Below are positions 18,007 through 25,929 of a stretch of 64,000 nucleotides of DNA, piece by piece (the stretch's first letter is position 1; the number at the start of each line of letters is the position of its first letter). This stretch comes from UBA4744 sp963717135 (GTDB taxonomy: Bacteria > Actinomycetota > Acidimicrobiia > Spongiisociales > UBA4744). A program made the translations under genes and the position numbers. The stretch spans positions 372,001 to 436,000 of the forward strand of contig CAVQVN010000003.1 of NCBI GenBank assembly GCA_963717135.1. Reading direction: 5' to 3'. The notes under the pieces were generated by a model. The model saw only the letters and a list, made by a program, of their open reading frames with translations. It searched no databases and was not told where the DNA came from.

Positions 18007-18266
18007 CCCCGCCCCACATAGGGAAGCAGAGCCATTTCGCGAGCGTTGCGGACGGCAATCGCCACCTGGCGCTGGTGCTGGGTGCAGTTGCCGGTTATCC
18101 GTCGCGCCCGGATCTTGGCCCGGTCGGATACGTACTTGCGAAGTACCGCCACATCCTTGTAGTCGATGTGGTCGATCTTCTCGCGACAGAAGTAGCAGAC
18201 CTTCTTCTTGAATTTCTTGGCGTTCTTGGGGTTCTCCCGTCGACGCTGGTTTGATTTGCCGGCCAT
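18003..18266 (-). CDS. rpsR: Small ribosomal subunit protein bS18
   Basis: 87 residues. Basic protein of the 30S platform that pairs with bS6. The family signature IDHIDYKDVAVLRKYVSDRAKI and the C-terminal TGNCTQHQRQVAIAVRNAR are intact. VCYFC gives a Cys-X2-Cys pair, and a third Cys lies in GNCTQH, so this may be the zinc-binding form. AGGAGGAAG stands in front of the ATG. It lies between ssb and rplI. Confidence 0.97.
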   Translation of the reverse strand: MAGKSNQRRRENPKNAKKFKKKVCYFCREKIDHIDYKDVAVLRKYVSDRAKIRARRITGNCTQHQRQVAIAVRNAREMALLPYVGRG

Positions 18267-18283
18267 TTGTGTCTTCCTCCTAC

Positions 18284-18733
18284 CTAAAAGGGTGCCTCAT
18301 CGGGTCCGTAGTCGTCCCGGGCGACCGGTGCGGCCGGGACGCTCTGACGTCCGCCACCCCAGTCATCGCCGCCGGATCTCGCCGTCTTGGTGACCGAGGC
18401 CGTTGCCCAACGAAGTGATGGACCCATCTCGTCGATGCGCAACTCGACGACCGACCGCTTGTCGCCTTCCTGGGTCTCCCACTGTCGCTGCTCGAGGCTG
18501 CCGGTGACGATCACCCGGGCTCCCTTGGTAAGCGATTCGGCGGCGTTCTCGGCCGCCTCTCGCCACAAGGTTCCACCAAAGAAGCTGGTCTCTTCTTGCC
18601 AATCGCCCGCCTGATCTCGCCATCTGCGGTTCACGGCCAAGCGGATCTTCGCCATGGCTACCCCCGACGGGGTGAAACGAAGTTCGGGATCCTCAACAAG
18701 ATTGCCGATCAAGGTCACACTGTTAGTCGCCAT
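18284..18733 (-). CDS. ssb: Single-stranded DNA-binding protein
   Basis: 149 residues. The OB-fold (MATNSVTLIGNLVEDPELRF, then FFGGTLWREAAENAAESL and GSLEQRQWE) spans about residues 1-108. A short Gly-rich linker leads to the acidic tip DDYGPDEAPF, the usual docking site for replication and repair partners, though the last residues APF vary from the common DIPF. Good ribosome binding site (AGGAGAGAGAAGA). It sits between rpsF and rpsR as usual. Confidence 0.96.
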   Translation of the reverse strand: MATNSVTLIGNLVEDPELRFTPSGVAMAKIRLAVNRRWRDQAGDWQEETSFFGGTLWREAAENAAESLTKGARVIVTGSLEQRQWETQEGDKRSVVELRIDEMGPSLRWATASVTKTARSGGDDWGGGRQSVPAAPVARDDYGPDEAPF

Positions 18734-18800
18734 TCTTCTCTCTCCTTACCGGGCAGGTTCACCCTCACTGTGCCAGGAGGGTGTGACACCTGCCGATCGA

Positions 18801-19091
18801 TCATTTCTTGTTGAGGTGAAAAATCTTGTGGCGGATCACCAGGTCGGCCAGGCCCAGTACCCGGTCCAGGTCATCGACAACATCGGGCTCGGACTCGAAT
18901 TTGAGCACCGAGTAGTACCCCTCGGTGAGATGCTTGATCTCATAGGCAAGGCGACGCTTGCCCCAAAGATCGGTTTCGAGAATCTTGGAGCCGCGATTTC
19001 GGAGAAATTCCTCCGTCTCGCGCACCAGAACCCGGTAGTCGGCATCGGCCAATTCAGGCCGATGGATGGTCATCAGCTCATAGCTGCGCAA
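18801..19091 (-). CDS. rpsF: Small ribosomal subunit protein bS6
   Basis: 96 residues from the TTG giving MRSYELMTIHRPEL. A TTG two codons earlier (19097) directly abuts AGGAGGAGG and leaves no spacing, whereas 19091 stands 6 nt after it and restores the family's normal MRxYELM start. Conserved WGKRRLAYEIKHLTEGYYSVLKF follows. bS6 forms a pair with bS18 in the 30S platform. It is the first gene of the operon, with about 90 nt of leader. Confidence 0.96.
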   Translation of the reverse strand: MRSYELMTIHRPELADADYRVLVRETEEFLRNRGSKILETDLWGKRRLAYEIKHLTEGYYSVLKFESEPDVVDDLDRVLGLADLVIRHKIFHLNKK

Positions 19092-19097
19092 AGGCAA

Positions 19098-19194
19098 CCT
19101 CCTCCTGTGGACAACCGCTTGGTGCGGAAGGCCCCGCCGTCTGACGGAGCAGGTTTGGGTAAACAGTGGTTACCCGGGAAGCGCTGGCAGTGTA
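19098..19194 (-). promoter_or_regulatory. Promoter and leader of the rpsF operon
   Basis: A -10 candidate TACACT lies at 19189-19194 on the minus strand. The leader can form two small hairpins, CCGTC-AGA-CGG and CCGC-ACCAA-GCGG, just before the AGGAGGAGG ribosome binding site. In many bacteria bS6:bS18 binds its own leader; whether this leader folds into that motif needs a covariance model. The insertion sequences begin about 120 bp upstream. Confidence 0.4.
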
Positions 19195-19247
19195 GCCAAC
19201 CATCCGGTAGTAGGGGAAGCCCGCCGGCAAGGGAAATTTCGCGAAGA

Positions 19248-19314
19248 GAGCTGCGAGCTGCGAGCTACGAGCTACGAGTCGCCAGTCACCAGTCACCAGT
19301 CACCAGTTACCAGT
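19248..19314. repeat. Heptanucleotide array, left part
   Basis: Nine and a half contiguous 7-mers in one register: GAGCTGC x2, GAGCTAC x2, GAGTCGC, CAGTCAC x3, CAGTTAC, CAGT. The word changes but the 7-nt phase is kept. The array is cut by the IS3-family element and continues at 22035. Confidence 0.9.
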
Positions 19315-19339
19315 TGGAGTTGACCCGGTTTGGTGGACA
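19315..19339 (+). repeat. Left inverted repeat of the IS3-family element
   Basis: 25 bp starting TGGAGTTGACCC and continuing GGTTTGGTGGACA; its partner is at 22010-22034. Confidence 0.85.
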
Positions 19340-19383
19340 GTTCGAGACTGAAGGCCTTGTGGTCTTCGGGAAGGGGATTGTTC

Positions 19384-19695
19384 ATGCCGAAACCGAAGCC
19401 GCCGTATCCGGCGGAGTATCGACAGCGGATCTTGGAGTTGGCCCGGTTGGGTCGCAGCGCTTGGTCCCTTGCTCAGGAGTTCGAACCGACTACGACAACG
19501 ATTCGGTCGTGGATCGTTCAGGCGGGGATCGACACCGGTGAGCTTGTGGGGGTTACTTCTGATGAGAAGGCCGAGTTGGTTCGGCTGCGGAGAGAGGTGG
19601 CGGTGCTGCGTGAGGAGAAGGAGATCCTGGCAAAAGCCGCGGCCTGGTTCGCAGAGGAGACCGGTCGGAGCCCGAGAGGGCGTTCGAGTTCGTGA
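19384..19695 (+). CDS. IS3-family transposase OrfA
   Basis: 103 residues. A helix-turn-helix protein: PAEYRQRILELARLGRSAWSLAQEF and TTTTIRSWIVQAGID, followed by a leucine-zipper-like coiled coil (ELVRLRREVAVLREEKEILAKAA). It binds the element ends. Its TGA overlaps the GTG of orfB as GTGA. The orfB frame stays open upstream with the family-typical ERAFEFVKANQAEH, so a -1 frameshift product OrfAB is likely in intact copies. Confidence 0.9.
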   Translation: MPKPKPPYPAEYRQRILELARLGRSAWSLAQEFEPTTTTIRSWIVQAGIDTGELVGVTSDEKAELVRLRREVAVLREEKEILAKAAAWFAEETGRSPRGRSSS

Positions 19696-20271
19696 AAGCG
19701 AATCAGGCCGAACATGCAGTAGACAGGATGTGTGAGCTGTTGGGAGTCTCCACCAGCGGCTACTACGCCTGGCTGCGAAGGCCACCATCGGTCCGTGAAC
19801 TGTTGGACCGGGAGTTGACCGAAACGATCATCGAGATCTGGAAGGCGTCGGATCGGACGTATGGGGCGCCCAGGATCCACGCCGAACTGGCCGACGACTA
19901 CAACATTCGGGTCGGGAAGAAGCGGGTAGCCCGACTCATGCGGGCAGCCGGGATCCAAGGCGTGTCCCGCCGCAAATGGATCCGAACCACCATCCGAGAC
20001 GAGAAGATGCGGCCGGCACCGGATCTGGTGCAACGCCAGTTCACGGCTGAACGTCCCGACCAGGTCTGGGTGGCCGACATCACGTTCATTCCCACCTGGG
20101 AAGGCTGGGTATATCTGGCCGCCGTTCAGGACATGTGGTCCCGGCGTATCGTCGGGTGGAGTCTGGCCGATCACATGAGAACCGAACTCGTCCAAGCAGC
20201 GTTGGACATGGCCATCCGAATCCGTCGACCCGACCGGGTGATCCACCATTCCGATCAGGGATCGCAACCCA

Positions 20272-20298
20272 GGTTCAAGGGGTGGTCGCAACACCTCC
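20272..20298. repeat. IS30 inverted repeat, transposase 3' side
   Basis: 27 bp; differs from the other end at about five positions. It contains the transposase stop codon (20275-20277). Confidence 0.85.
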
Positions 20299-21672
20299 TT
20301 GTTGATCGGAGCTTAGAAGCTCGGCGAGGGCTTCGGCGGGTGTCGTCCATCCGAGGGTTTTGCGGGGTCGGGTATTGAGGGTGTGAGCAACGGCTTCGAT
20401 CTGGTCGGCGTTCCACCGTGACAGGTCGGTGCCCTTGGGGAAGTACTGGCGGAGGAGCCCGTTGGTGTTCTCGTTGGTGCCTCGCTGCCACGGGCTTTGG
20501 GGGTCGGCGAAGTAGACCGGGATCCCGGTCTCGATCGTGAACTGGACGTGCTGGGAGAGTTCTTTGCCTCGATCCCAGGTCAGCGACCGGCGTAGCTGTT
20601 CGGGCATGGTCGTCATCGTCGACGTCAAGGCGTTCTTCATGGTGACCGCCCCGTAGCCGGCGAGTGGGGGCCCGTTCTTGGTGCGTGCGATGACGCCGTA
20701 ACCGTCCTCGCGTGGCAGGTGGATCAGCATCGTGAACCTGCTGGTGCGTTCGACCAGTGTCCCGATGGCCGAACGTTCCAACCCGATCAGCAGGTCGCCT
20801 TCCCAATGGCCGGGCACCGCCCGGTCCTCGGCCTCGGCTGGACGCTCGCTGATCATGACCTCGGGGGTGACATGCGCCCACGTTTCCCGTTTCGCTCGTG
20901 CTCGGGGAACCCGCAACGCCCGCCCGGTCCGCAGGCAGGCGACCAGCTCGCGTTTGAGGGCGCCACGGCTCTGAACATACAAGGCCTGGTAGATCGCCTC
21001 ATGCGAGATGCGCATGGACTCATCATCGGGGAAATCGATCTTGAGCCGCTGAGAAATCTGTTCCGGGCTCCACCCGAGCACCCATTGGCGGTCTCCCCGG
21101 TGCGGCTTGTTCCGTCCCTTCCACGGCCCAGTCACCGGCCCTCGAACCGGGGTTCCGTCCGGGCGCCGAACTCGACCCGACAGCCGATCCTGGACGTAGT
21201 CACGGAGCCGCTCGTTGGTGGCCAGCTTCGCCGGTTTGGGACGTCGAGCCACGAGTTCCGCCTTCCACTGCGCCACTGACGCCCGATACTCGAGCTTTCC
21301 ACCCCGGGTTGCTGCATTGCGGCGCAGTTCCCGAGAGATCGTCGAAGGGTCCCGACTCAGCCGGCGGGCGATCTCGCGGACGCCCACTCCCTGGACTTCC
21401 AACAGGGCGATCTCCTCTCGTTCACGAAACGACAGGTACCGGCCAGACAGGGGAGCAAGATCAAGCGTTGGCATGCCACCACCCTGGCGGAACCATCGAC
21501 TCCCCACAGCCTGAGACACCCCAACCGTTGCGGCGGCCTCCTCGCTGGTCACCCCTTTGGCGATTTCACGCCAGAACTCTCGCTCCACCTCTCTCCGCAA
21601 TGACGGCGCCCCCGGCGACTTCATCGGCGACCGACCCGTCAAATCTCTCACCCACCCAGCTGGCCTGCCCAT
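20275..21672 (-). CDS. IS30-family transposase
   Basis: 465 residues from the ATG placed 5 nt after GGAGG; an ATG at 21687 and a longer frame to 21765 are in-frame alternatives, but the latter crosses the inverted repeat. N-terminal helix-turn-helix regions (YLSFREREEIALLEVQG and REIARRLSRDPSTISREL) precede the DDE domain: GHWEGDLLIG, TWDRGKEL and QRGTNENTNGLLRQYFPKGT contain the catalytic Asp, Asp and Glu. All are intact, so the element may be active. The stop lies inside the inverted repeat. Confidence 0.94.
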   Translation of the reverse strand: MGRPAGWVRDLTGRSPMKSPGAPSLRREVEREFWREIAKGVTSEEAAATVGVSQAVGSRWFRQGGGMPTLDLAPLSGRYLSFREREEIALLEVQGVGVREIARRLSRDPSTISRELRRNAATRGGKLEYRASVAQWKAELVARRPKPAKLATNERLRDYVQDRLSGRVRRPDGTPVRGPVTGPWKGRNKPHRGDRQWVLGWSPEQISQRLKIDFPDDESMRISHEAIYQALYVQSRGALKRELVACLRTGRALRVPRARAKRETWAHVTPEVMISERPAEAEDRAVPGHWEGDLLIGLERSAIGTLVERTSRFTMLIHLPREDGYGVIARTKNGPPLAGYGAVTMKNALTSTMTTMPEQLRRSLTWDRGKELSQHVQFTIETGIPVYFADPQSPWQRGTNENTNGLLRQYFPKGTDLSRWNADQIEAVAHTLNTRPRKTLGWTTPAEALAELLSSDQQGGVATTP

Positions 21673-21687
21673 CAACACCTCCACCAT

Positions 21688-21714
21688 CGAGGTGTTGCGA
21701 CCACCAGTTGAATC
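21688..21714. repeat. IS30 inverted repeat, transposase 5' side
   Basis: 27 bp; the transposase start region follows directly on the minus strand. Confidence 0.85.
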
Positions 21715-22009
21715 CGCCCAACCCACATCGGTGGCGTTCGGGCTTGCCTGCCACCAAGCACGCATAGCTCCGTCGATGGGATCGGTTGGGGACTGCTACG
21801 ACAATGCCATGGCCGAGTCGTTCTTCGCCACCCTCAAAACCGAACGCATCCACCGGCGCAGCTACCGAACCCGCACCGAAGCCATCAACGACGTGTTCAC
21901 CTGGATCGAAGGCCGATACAACCTTCGCCGCCGACACTCCACCCTCGGCTACCAATCACCCGCTACCTTCGAGGAGAGAAACTGGCCCCACACACCATAA
22001 GCCACACAA

Positions 22010-22034
22010 TGTCCACCAAACCGGGGCAGGCCCA
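22010..22034 (-). repeat. Right inverted repeat of the IS3-family element
   Basis: 25 bp, matching 19315-19339 at 21 positions; followed by AGT, the repeated target triplet. Confidence 0.85.
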
Positions 22035-22138
22035 AGTCACCAGTCACCAGTCACCAGTCACCAGTCACCAGTCACGGCATACCACATTCGAGACACGAGA
22101 CTCGAGACACGAGACTCGAGACTCGAGACTCGGGAAAC
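22035..22138. repeat. Heptanucleotide array, right part
   Basis: Continuation of the array at 19248-19314. In 7-nt register: AGTCAC, CAGTCAC x5, GGCATAC, CACATTC, GAGACAC, GAGACTC, GAGACAC, GAGACTC x3, GGGAAAC. It abuts the stop codon of the DUF192 lipoprotein gene at 22138. Confidence 0.9.
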
Positions 22139-22680
22139 TACTCCTCTTCGATCAATGGCAAGAACGGATCTCGTAGGACGTAAAGCGTCGCGTCCGCCGG
22201 TAAATCGTTGAATCCCCCGGACAGAACCTCGATTGCCCACTGCCAGGGCTCGTCGATGCCGTAGGTGGGGCAGGGATCCGCGGTGCAAGGTTCCATGGTC
22301 AGGACACCGAGCAGAGTCCCGTCGGTCGCAAAAAAGGCAATATCCAGCGGGATCACGGTGTCCTTCATCCAGAACCGACTGGTTGATGGTTCCGGGAGCA
22401 AGAACACCATTCCGTCGAGGTCTCCCAAGCTGGTCACCCCCATGAGCCCCTGACTGCGCCGCTCCGGGGTGTCGGCTACCGCCACCTGGAGGGGTTCGCC
22501 GTTCAGGAGGATCTCTACCGTCGCAAATCCGGGAAGACCTTCGACGATCACCGTCGCCGGGGTGGTGGTCGAGGCGGCCATCGTGGTCGACGAATCAGGC
22601 GGCGCCATGGTGGTCGTCGAAGCCGGGGCGTCGGTGCAGGAAGCCGCTACCAGGACAAGGGCCAGGACAAGTCGTCGCGT
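22138..22680 (-). CDS. DUF192 lipoprotein, probable ACG start
   Basis: 180 residues if begun at the ACG at 22680. The first standard start is the ATG at 22608, but the frame upstream encodes a complete lipoprotein signal, RRLVLALVLVAASC, and AAGGAGG stands 5 nt before ACG CGA CGA. No ATG, GTG or TTG exists in frame there. The signal overlaps the 3' end of panB by 34 bp, so translation may be coupled. The mature part is a DUF192 beta domain (ADTPERRSQGLMGVTSL, FWMKDTVIPLDIAFFATDG), a small envelope fold of unknown role. Confidence 0.75.
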   Translation of the reverse strand, partial: TRRLVLALVLVAASCTDAPASTTTMAPPDSSTTMAASTTTPATVIVEGLPGFATVEILLNGEPLQVAVADTPERRSQGLMGVTSLGDLDGMVFLLPEPSTSRFWMKDTVIPLDIAFFATDGTLLGVLTMEPCTADPCPTYGIDEPWQWAIEVLSGGFNDLPADATLYVLRDPFLPLIEEE

Positions 22681-23519
22681 GGCTCCTCCTTGAATAGCGC
22701 TTCGGCGGCATCTTCGGGCATGTGGTAGGTCTCATCCTCACCGGGGAAGCGGCCGGCCTGCACATCGCCGATGTATTCCTGAAGGGCCGTCACCGACTCA
22801 TCGAAAAGGTTTGCGTATTTGCGGACGAATTTCGGCATATGCCGGTCGTGCAGGCCGAGGACGTCGTGGAAGACCAGTACCTGGCCGTCGGTGTGCCGCC
22901 CGGCACCAATCCCGATAGTGGGAACCGACACTTCTTTGGTGATGAGCTGAGCGAGCACTTCGGGGACGCCCTCCAGGACGATCGAGAACACGCCGGCCTC
23001 AGCCAGCCTCTGTGCATCGTCGAGCAACTCCCGGGCGGCCGCGGCCGCCTTGCCCTGGACCCGGTACCCGCCCATGGCGTGCACCGATTGCGGGGTGAGA
23101 CCCAGATGACCCATTACCGGGATCTCCGCCGAGAGGATCGCCTCCACGACGGGGACCCGCTTGGCGCCACCTTCGAGTTTGACGGCCTCCGCCCCACCCT
23201 CACGAACGAGTCGGCCGGCGTTACGAACACTGTCGTCGATCGACACGTGGTAGCTCATCCACGGCATATCCCCGACCACCAGCGCCTTCGGCTCGGTGCG
23301 GGCGACCGCGGCAGTGTGGTGGATCATCACATCGATGTCGACGGCCAGGGTGTCGTCATAGCCGAGCACCACGTTGGCGACCGAATCGCCCACCAGGATC
23401 ATGTCGACCCCGGCTGCGTCGGCGATTCGAGCCATCGGAGCGTCGTAAGCGGTCACCATGGTCAGTTTGGGACCGCCCTTGCGCGACAGCACCTGCGGAA
23501 CGGTGATCTTGTCGGTCAT
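22647..23519 (-). CDS. panB: 3-methyl-2-oxobutanoate hydroxymethyltransferase
   Basis: 290 residues from MTDKITVPQVLSRKG, preceded by GAGAGGAAA. PanB adds a hydroxymethyl group from 5,10-methylene-THF to ketoisovalerate, the first step of pantothenate synthesis. Visible: MVTAYDAPMARIADAAGVD, LVGDSVANVVLGYDDT with metal ligands, VKLEGG, the GHLGLTPQSVHAMGGYRVQGK loop (shown in part as GHLGLTPQSVHAMGG) and IGIGAGRHTDGQ. Slightly longer than usual at the C-terminus, where it overlaps the DUF192 gene. panC is not adjacent. Confidence 0.95.
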   Translation of the reverse strand: MTDKITVPQVLSRKGGPKLTMVTAYDAPMARIADAAGVDMILVGDSVANVVLGYDDTLAVDIDVMIHHTAAVARTEPKALVVGDMPWMSYHVSIDDSVRNAGRLVREGGAEAVKLEGGAKRVPVVEAILSAEIPVMGHLGLTPQSVHAMGGYRVQGKAAAAARELLDDAQRLAEAGVFSIVLEGVPEVLAQLITKEVSVPTIGIGAGRHTDGQVLVFHDVLGLHDRHMPKFVRKYANLFDESVTALQEYIGDVQAGRFPGEDETYHMPEDAAEALFKEEPRDDLSWPLSW

Positions 23520-23701
23520 GTCGATTTCCTCTCTCCCCACCGCGGCGGGTTGGGGGACTTCACGAAATCTCGAATGTACTTTGCGCCCAAATAGAGCCTC
23601 ACCCGCCCCGAAGGGGTCGACTGTGCTCGAGCACCGACTCATACACTACCGGAACTGGTTGGGAAGGCTCCTGGAATCGAGCCGACCGGTACGATGAGGT
23701 C

Positions 23702-24073
23702 ATGAGCACACCCCACACATTTCTCCCCGATCTGGTTGCCGCCACCGAGATTCCCGCCGAGGGAACCCTCAGCAGGGTGGTCTACAAGGACGACCAGATC
23801 CGGGTGGTGTCGTTTGCGTTCGACGAAGGGCAGGAACTCACCGAGCACACCGCCGCGCTGCCGGCCATCGTGCAGGTCCTATCCGGACATCTCCGACTGA
23901 CGATGGGAGCCGAGACGTTCGATGCCAAGCCGGGAGATTGGGCCCATATGGCCGCCGGGCTTCCCCACTCTGTCGAAGCCATCGAACCGAGCGTGATGCT
24001 GCTGACCTTGCTGCCGGCTCGCGTGGATCAACTCTTTCCCCGCGCCAAACGGAGTGACGGGGATTCGAAATAG
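23702..24073 (+). CDS. Cupin-domain protein
   Basis: 123 residues forming a single cupin barrel. Motif 1 is FDEGQELTEHTAALPAIVQ, motif 2 is FDAKPGDWAHMAAGLPHSVEA; His residues in both could bind a metal. No signal peptide. TACGAT (23690-23695) lies exactly 6 nt before the ATG, another leaderless-type start. Small cupins like this include metal-binding and ligand-sensing proteins; the substrate cannot be read from the sequence. Confidence 0.86.
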   Translation: MSTPHTFLPDLVAATEIPAEGTLSRVVYKDDQIRVVSFAFDEGQELTEHTAALPAIVQVLSGHLRLTMGAETFDAKPGDWAHMAAGLPHSVEAIEPSVMLLTLLPARVDQLFPRAKRSDGDSK

Positions 24074-24189
24074 GACGGAGTTATTGCAGCGCAGACCCGC
24101 CGGGGCTTTGGCTTGGGCTCGTGAGCTTGGTCCATTTACTGGATTTGCCACCCGCCGCGGACCTCGATGCCGGCGCTCGAATTCCTCTC

Positions 24190-25839
24190 CTATCGCCCGC
24201 TCGGCAGGGTCAGTTCGAACTCGCTGCGTTGTCCCGTCTGCCGGTAGGTCAGAGTGCCGTTCATGATCTCGGCCAGTTTGCGGGCCACCGACAAACCCAG
24301 GCCCAGCGAACCAGGTTGTCCGGGAGCGTTGTGAGCCCGCCGGAAAGGCTCAAAAATGGTCTCCCGCTCCGATTGCGCGATGCCGGGGCCGCTATCGGCA
24401 ACGACCACCCGGCTCCAACCATCGTCGGTGGCCAGTTCAATCCAGACGTCCCGGCCTCCGTACCGGAAGGCATTCGTCACTAGATTCCGGAGGATCTGCC
24501 GGACCCGTTGCGGATCTGCCGTCGCATAGGTGGTGGCTTCGTCAAAGGAAATCGACCGGGTGGAAGAAGTCCGCAGATGATTGGTTTCCGCCAGTACACC
24601 TTCCACCACCCGATGGAGATCAACGTCTTCAGAGACCACCGTCACTTTGCCGATATCGGCGCGAGCCACCACCAGCAGATCTTCGACTATGGCAGCAACT
24701 TCGTGGCTTTGGTCGGCAATCATCTCGATGAATTCCTTCATCTCGGCCAGGTTGAACACCTGGTGGCTAGAGCGAAGTTCTTCCGACAACCCCACTACTG
24801 CCGTCAGCGGCGTTCGAAGCTCATGGGCGATAGTGGCCACGAACTCATCCTTGGAACGAACCAGGTTGGCCAGCGCGTCTTCGGCCGCCACTCGCTCAGA
24901 TACGTCGGTGGCCAGGCCGATCACCCGATCCAAGTCTCCGCGATCATCGAATTGCGCGGAGTATGAGACCTGGAAGAACACCTCGCCCAACTGCACAACG
25001 TCGGAAAAGGATTCACCCTTCAACGAGCGCTGCACGCCGGCCAGCACCTGAGGAGCATCCGCATACACATCCTTGACCGACAACCCCACCACCTGACCGG
25101 GGGTCAACCCGAGTTTCGCCAACGCCGCGCCCTCCGACAGGGTGAATACCCCCCGGGCGTCGTATTCAAACAAGATCAACGGCGCCTCGGTGACGGCCAG
25201 TTCGAGCTGTTTCCTGCTCATCAAGAGCTGTTCGTCGAGATGTTCGGCAGACTGGAGGGCCCGGGAGGCGGCGACGAGAATCGCCACCATCCCGGGCACA
25301 TAGGTCAGCAAAACGACGATCCGGATGACCAACAACTCGGTGCCGGACCACTCACCGACTTCCACCACGAACCAATGGGCCACCATCCAACAAACCGGAA
25401 CGGGCAGCAACCACAGGGCACGACGAACCGTGAGCAGGGCAAACATGCTGACCAAGATGTAGGAGAACGGGGGAATCGTCACTTCGACTGGAAGCTGGCC
25501 AAGAACGGTGGCGACTCCCACCGCGGTCGAATCCACCAACAGGGGCAGCCGGGCAGATTGGGACCAGCGGCCTTCATACCGCATCCAGGCATCAATGCCC
25601 GCCCCCGCCGCGACGGTGGTCACGAACAATCCGGCGGACCAGTTCCACACGAGCACCAGGACCACACTCAGCACGACCATCACCGAGGCAATGACCAGCC
25701 GGGTCAGGTGGTAACGGCGAGCCAGGGTGGCGTCGAGCCTCTCGGGGTTGGTCTTCTCACCGGACGCGGAACCGGCCGGGTTGGCAGCAGTCTGCCGACC
25801 GGGTGGACGTGGTTCCTGAATCTTGGTGCCTGGAGACAT
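24190..25839 (-). CDS. Membrane sensor histidine kinase with PAS domain
   Basis: 549 residues from MSPGTKIQEPRPPG; the frame runs to 26079 but the extra part overlaps the divergent ligase gene and is not conserved in style. An ATG at 25902 is another option and no start has a good ribosome binding site. About six hydrophobic helices (residues 40-200) are followed by a PAS domain (APLILFEYDARGVFTLSEG), HisKA with IAHELRTPLTAVVG (phospho-His), and HATPase with VTNAFRYGG, DSGPGIA and GSLGLGLSVARKLAE. No response regulator is adjacent, so it is an orphan kinase here. Confidence 0.88.
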   Translation of the reverse strand: MSPGTKIQEPRPPGRQTAANPAGSASGEKTNPERLDATLARRYHLTRLVIASVMVVLSVVLVLVWNWSAGLFVTTVAAGAGIDAWMRYEGRWSQSARLPLLVDSTAVGVATVLGQLPVEVTIPPFSYILVSMFALLTVRRALWLLPVPVCWMVAHWFVVEVGEWSGTELLVIRIVVLLTYVPGMVAILVAASRALQSAEHLDEQLLMSRKQLELAVTEAPLILFEYDARGVFTLSEGAALAKLGLTPGQVVGLSVKDVYADAPQVLAGVQRSLKGESFSDVVQLGEVFFQVSYSAQFDDRGDLDRVIGLATDVSERVAAEDALANLVRSKDEFVATIAHELRTPLTAVVGLSEELRSSHQVFNLAEMKEFIEMIADQSHEVAAIVEDLLVVARADIGKVTVVSEDVDLHRVVEGVLAETNHLRTSSTRSISFDEATTYATADPQRVRQILRNLVTNAFRYGGRDVWIELATDDGWSRVVVADSGPGIAQSERETIFEPFRRAHNAPGQPGSLGLGLSVARKLAEIMNGTLTYRQTGQRSEFELTLPSGR

Positions 25840-25929
25840 CTGGAATCTTGTATCGGCCGCGTATCGACCGGTCTTGATTGGCGCATTCCCGAGAATCCAC
25901 ATCCGGCCGAGGGTCTCTAGGGTTCTTTC

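Larger units (their letters stand above)
20271..21718 (-). mobile_element. IS30-family insertion sequence
   Basis: A 1448-bp element in the minus orientation inside orfB. Imperfect terminal inverted repeats (20272-20298 and 21688-21714) share GGTGGTCGCAACACCTC. CAACCC occurs at both edges (20265-20270 and 21719-21724); the true duplication may be only its last 2-3 bases, as is usual for IS30. It encodes one intact transposase. It is the younger of the two insertions. Confidence 0.92.
19692..22000 (+). pseudogene. IS3-family transposase OrfB, split by IS30
   Basis: The DDE integrase coding sequence is in two parts, 19692-20270 and 21725-22000. Joined, they restore one frame of 284 residues. 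The first part has the N-terminal region and two catalytic Asp residues (VADITFIP and HHSDQGSQ); the second has the catalytic Glu in DNAMAESFFATLKTE and the C-terminus HSTLGYQSPATFEE. The insertion separates the second Asp from the Glu, so no functional enzyme can be made from this copy. Confidence 0.93.
19315..22034 (+). mobile_element. IS3-family element interrupted by an IS30-family element
   Basis: 25-bp terminal inverted repeats lie at 19315-19339 and 22010-22034 (21 of 25 identical, sharing CCCGGTTTGGTGGACA). They are flanked by a 3-bp direct repeat AGT (19312-19314 and 22035-22037), the right size for this family. Without the nested IS30 (1448 bp plus one 6-bp CAACCC copy) the element is 1266 bp with overlapping orfA and orfB. 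It landed in the CAGTCAC heptamer array. It is inactive for its own transposase because orfB is split. Confidence 0.92.

Noticed and set aside
19248..22138. Heptad arrays as a CRISPR array
   Set aside because: The repeat unit is 7 nt and has no unique spacers of about 30 nt; no cas genes are present.
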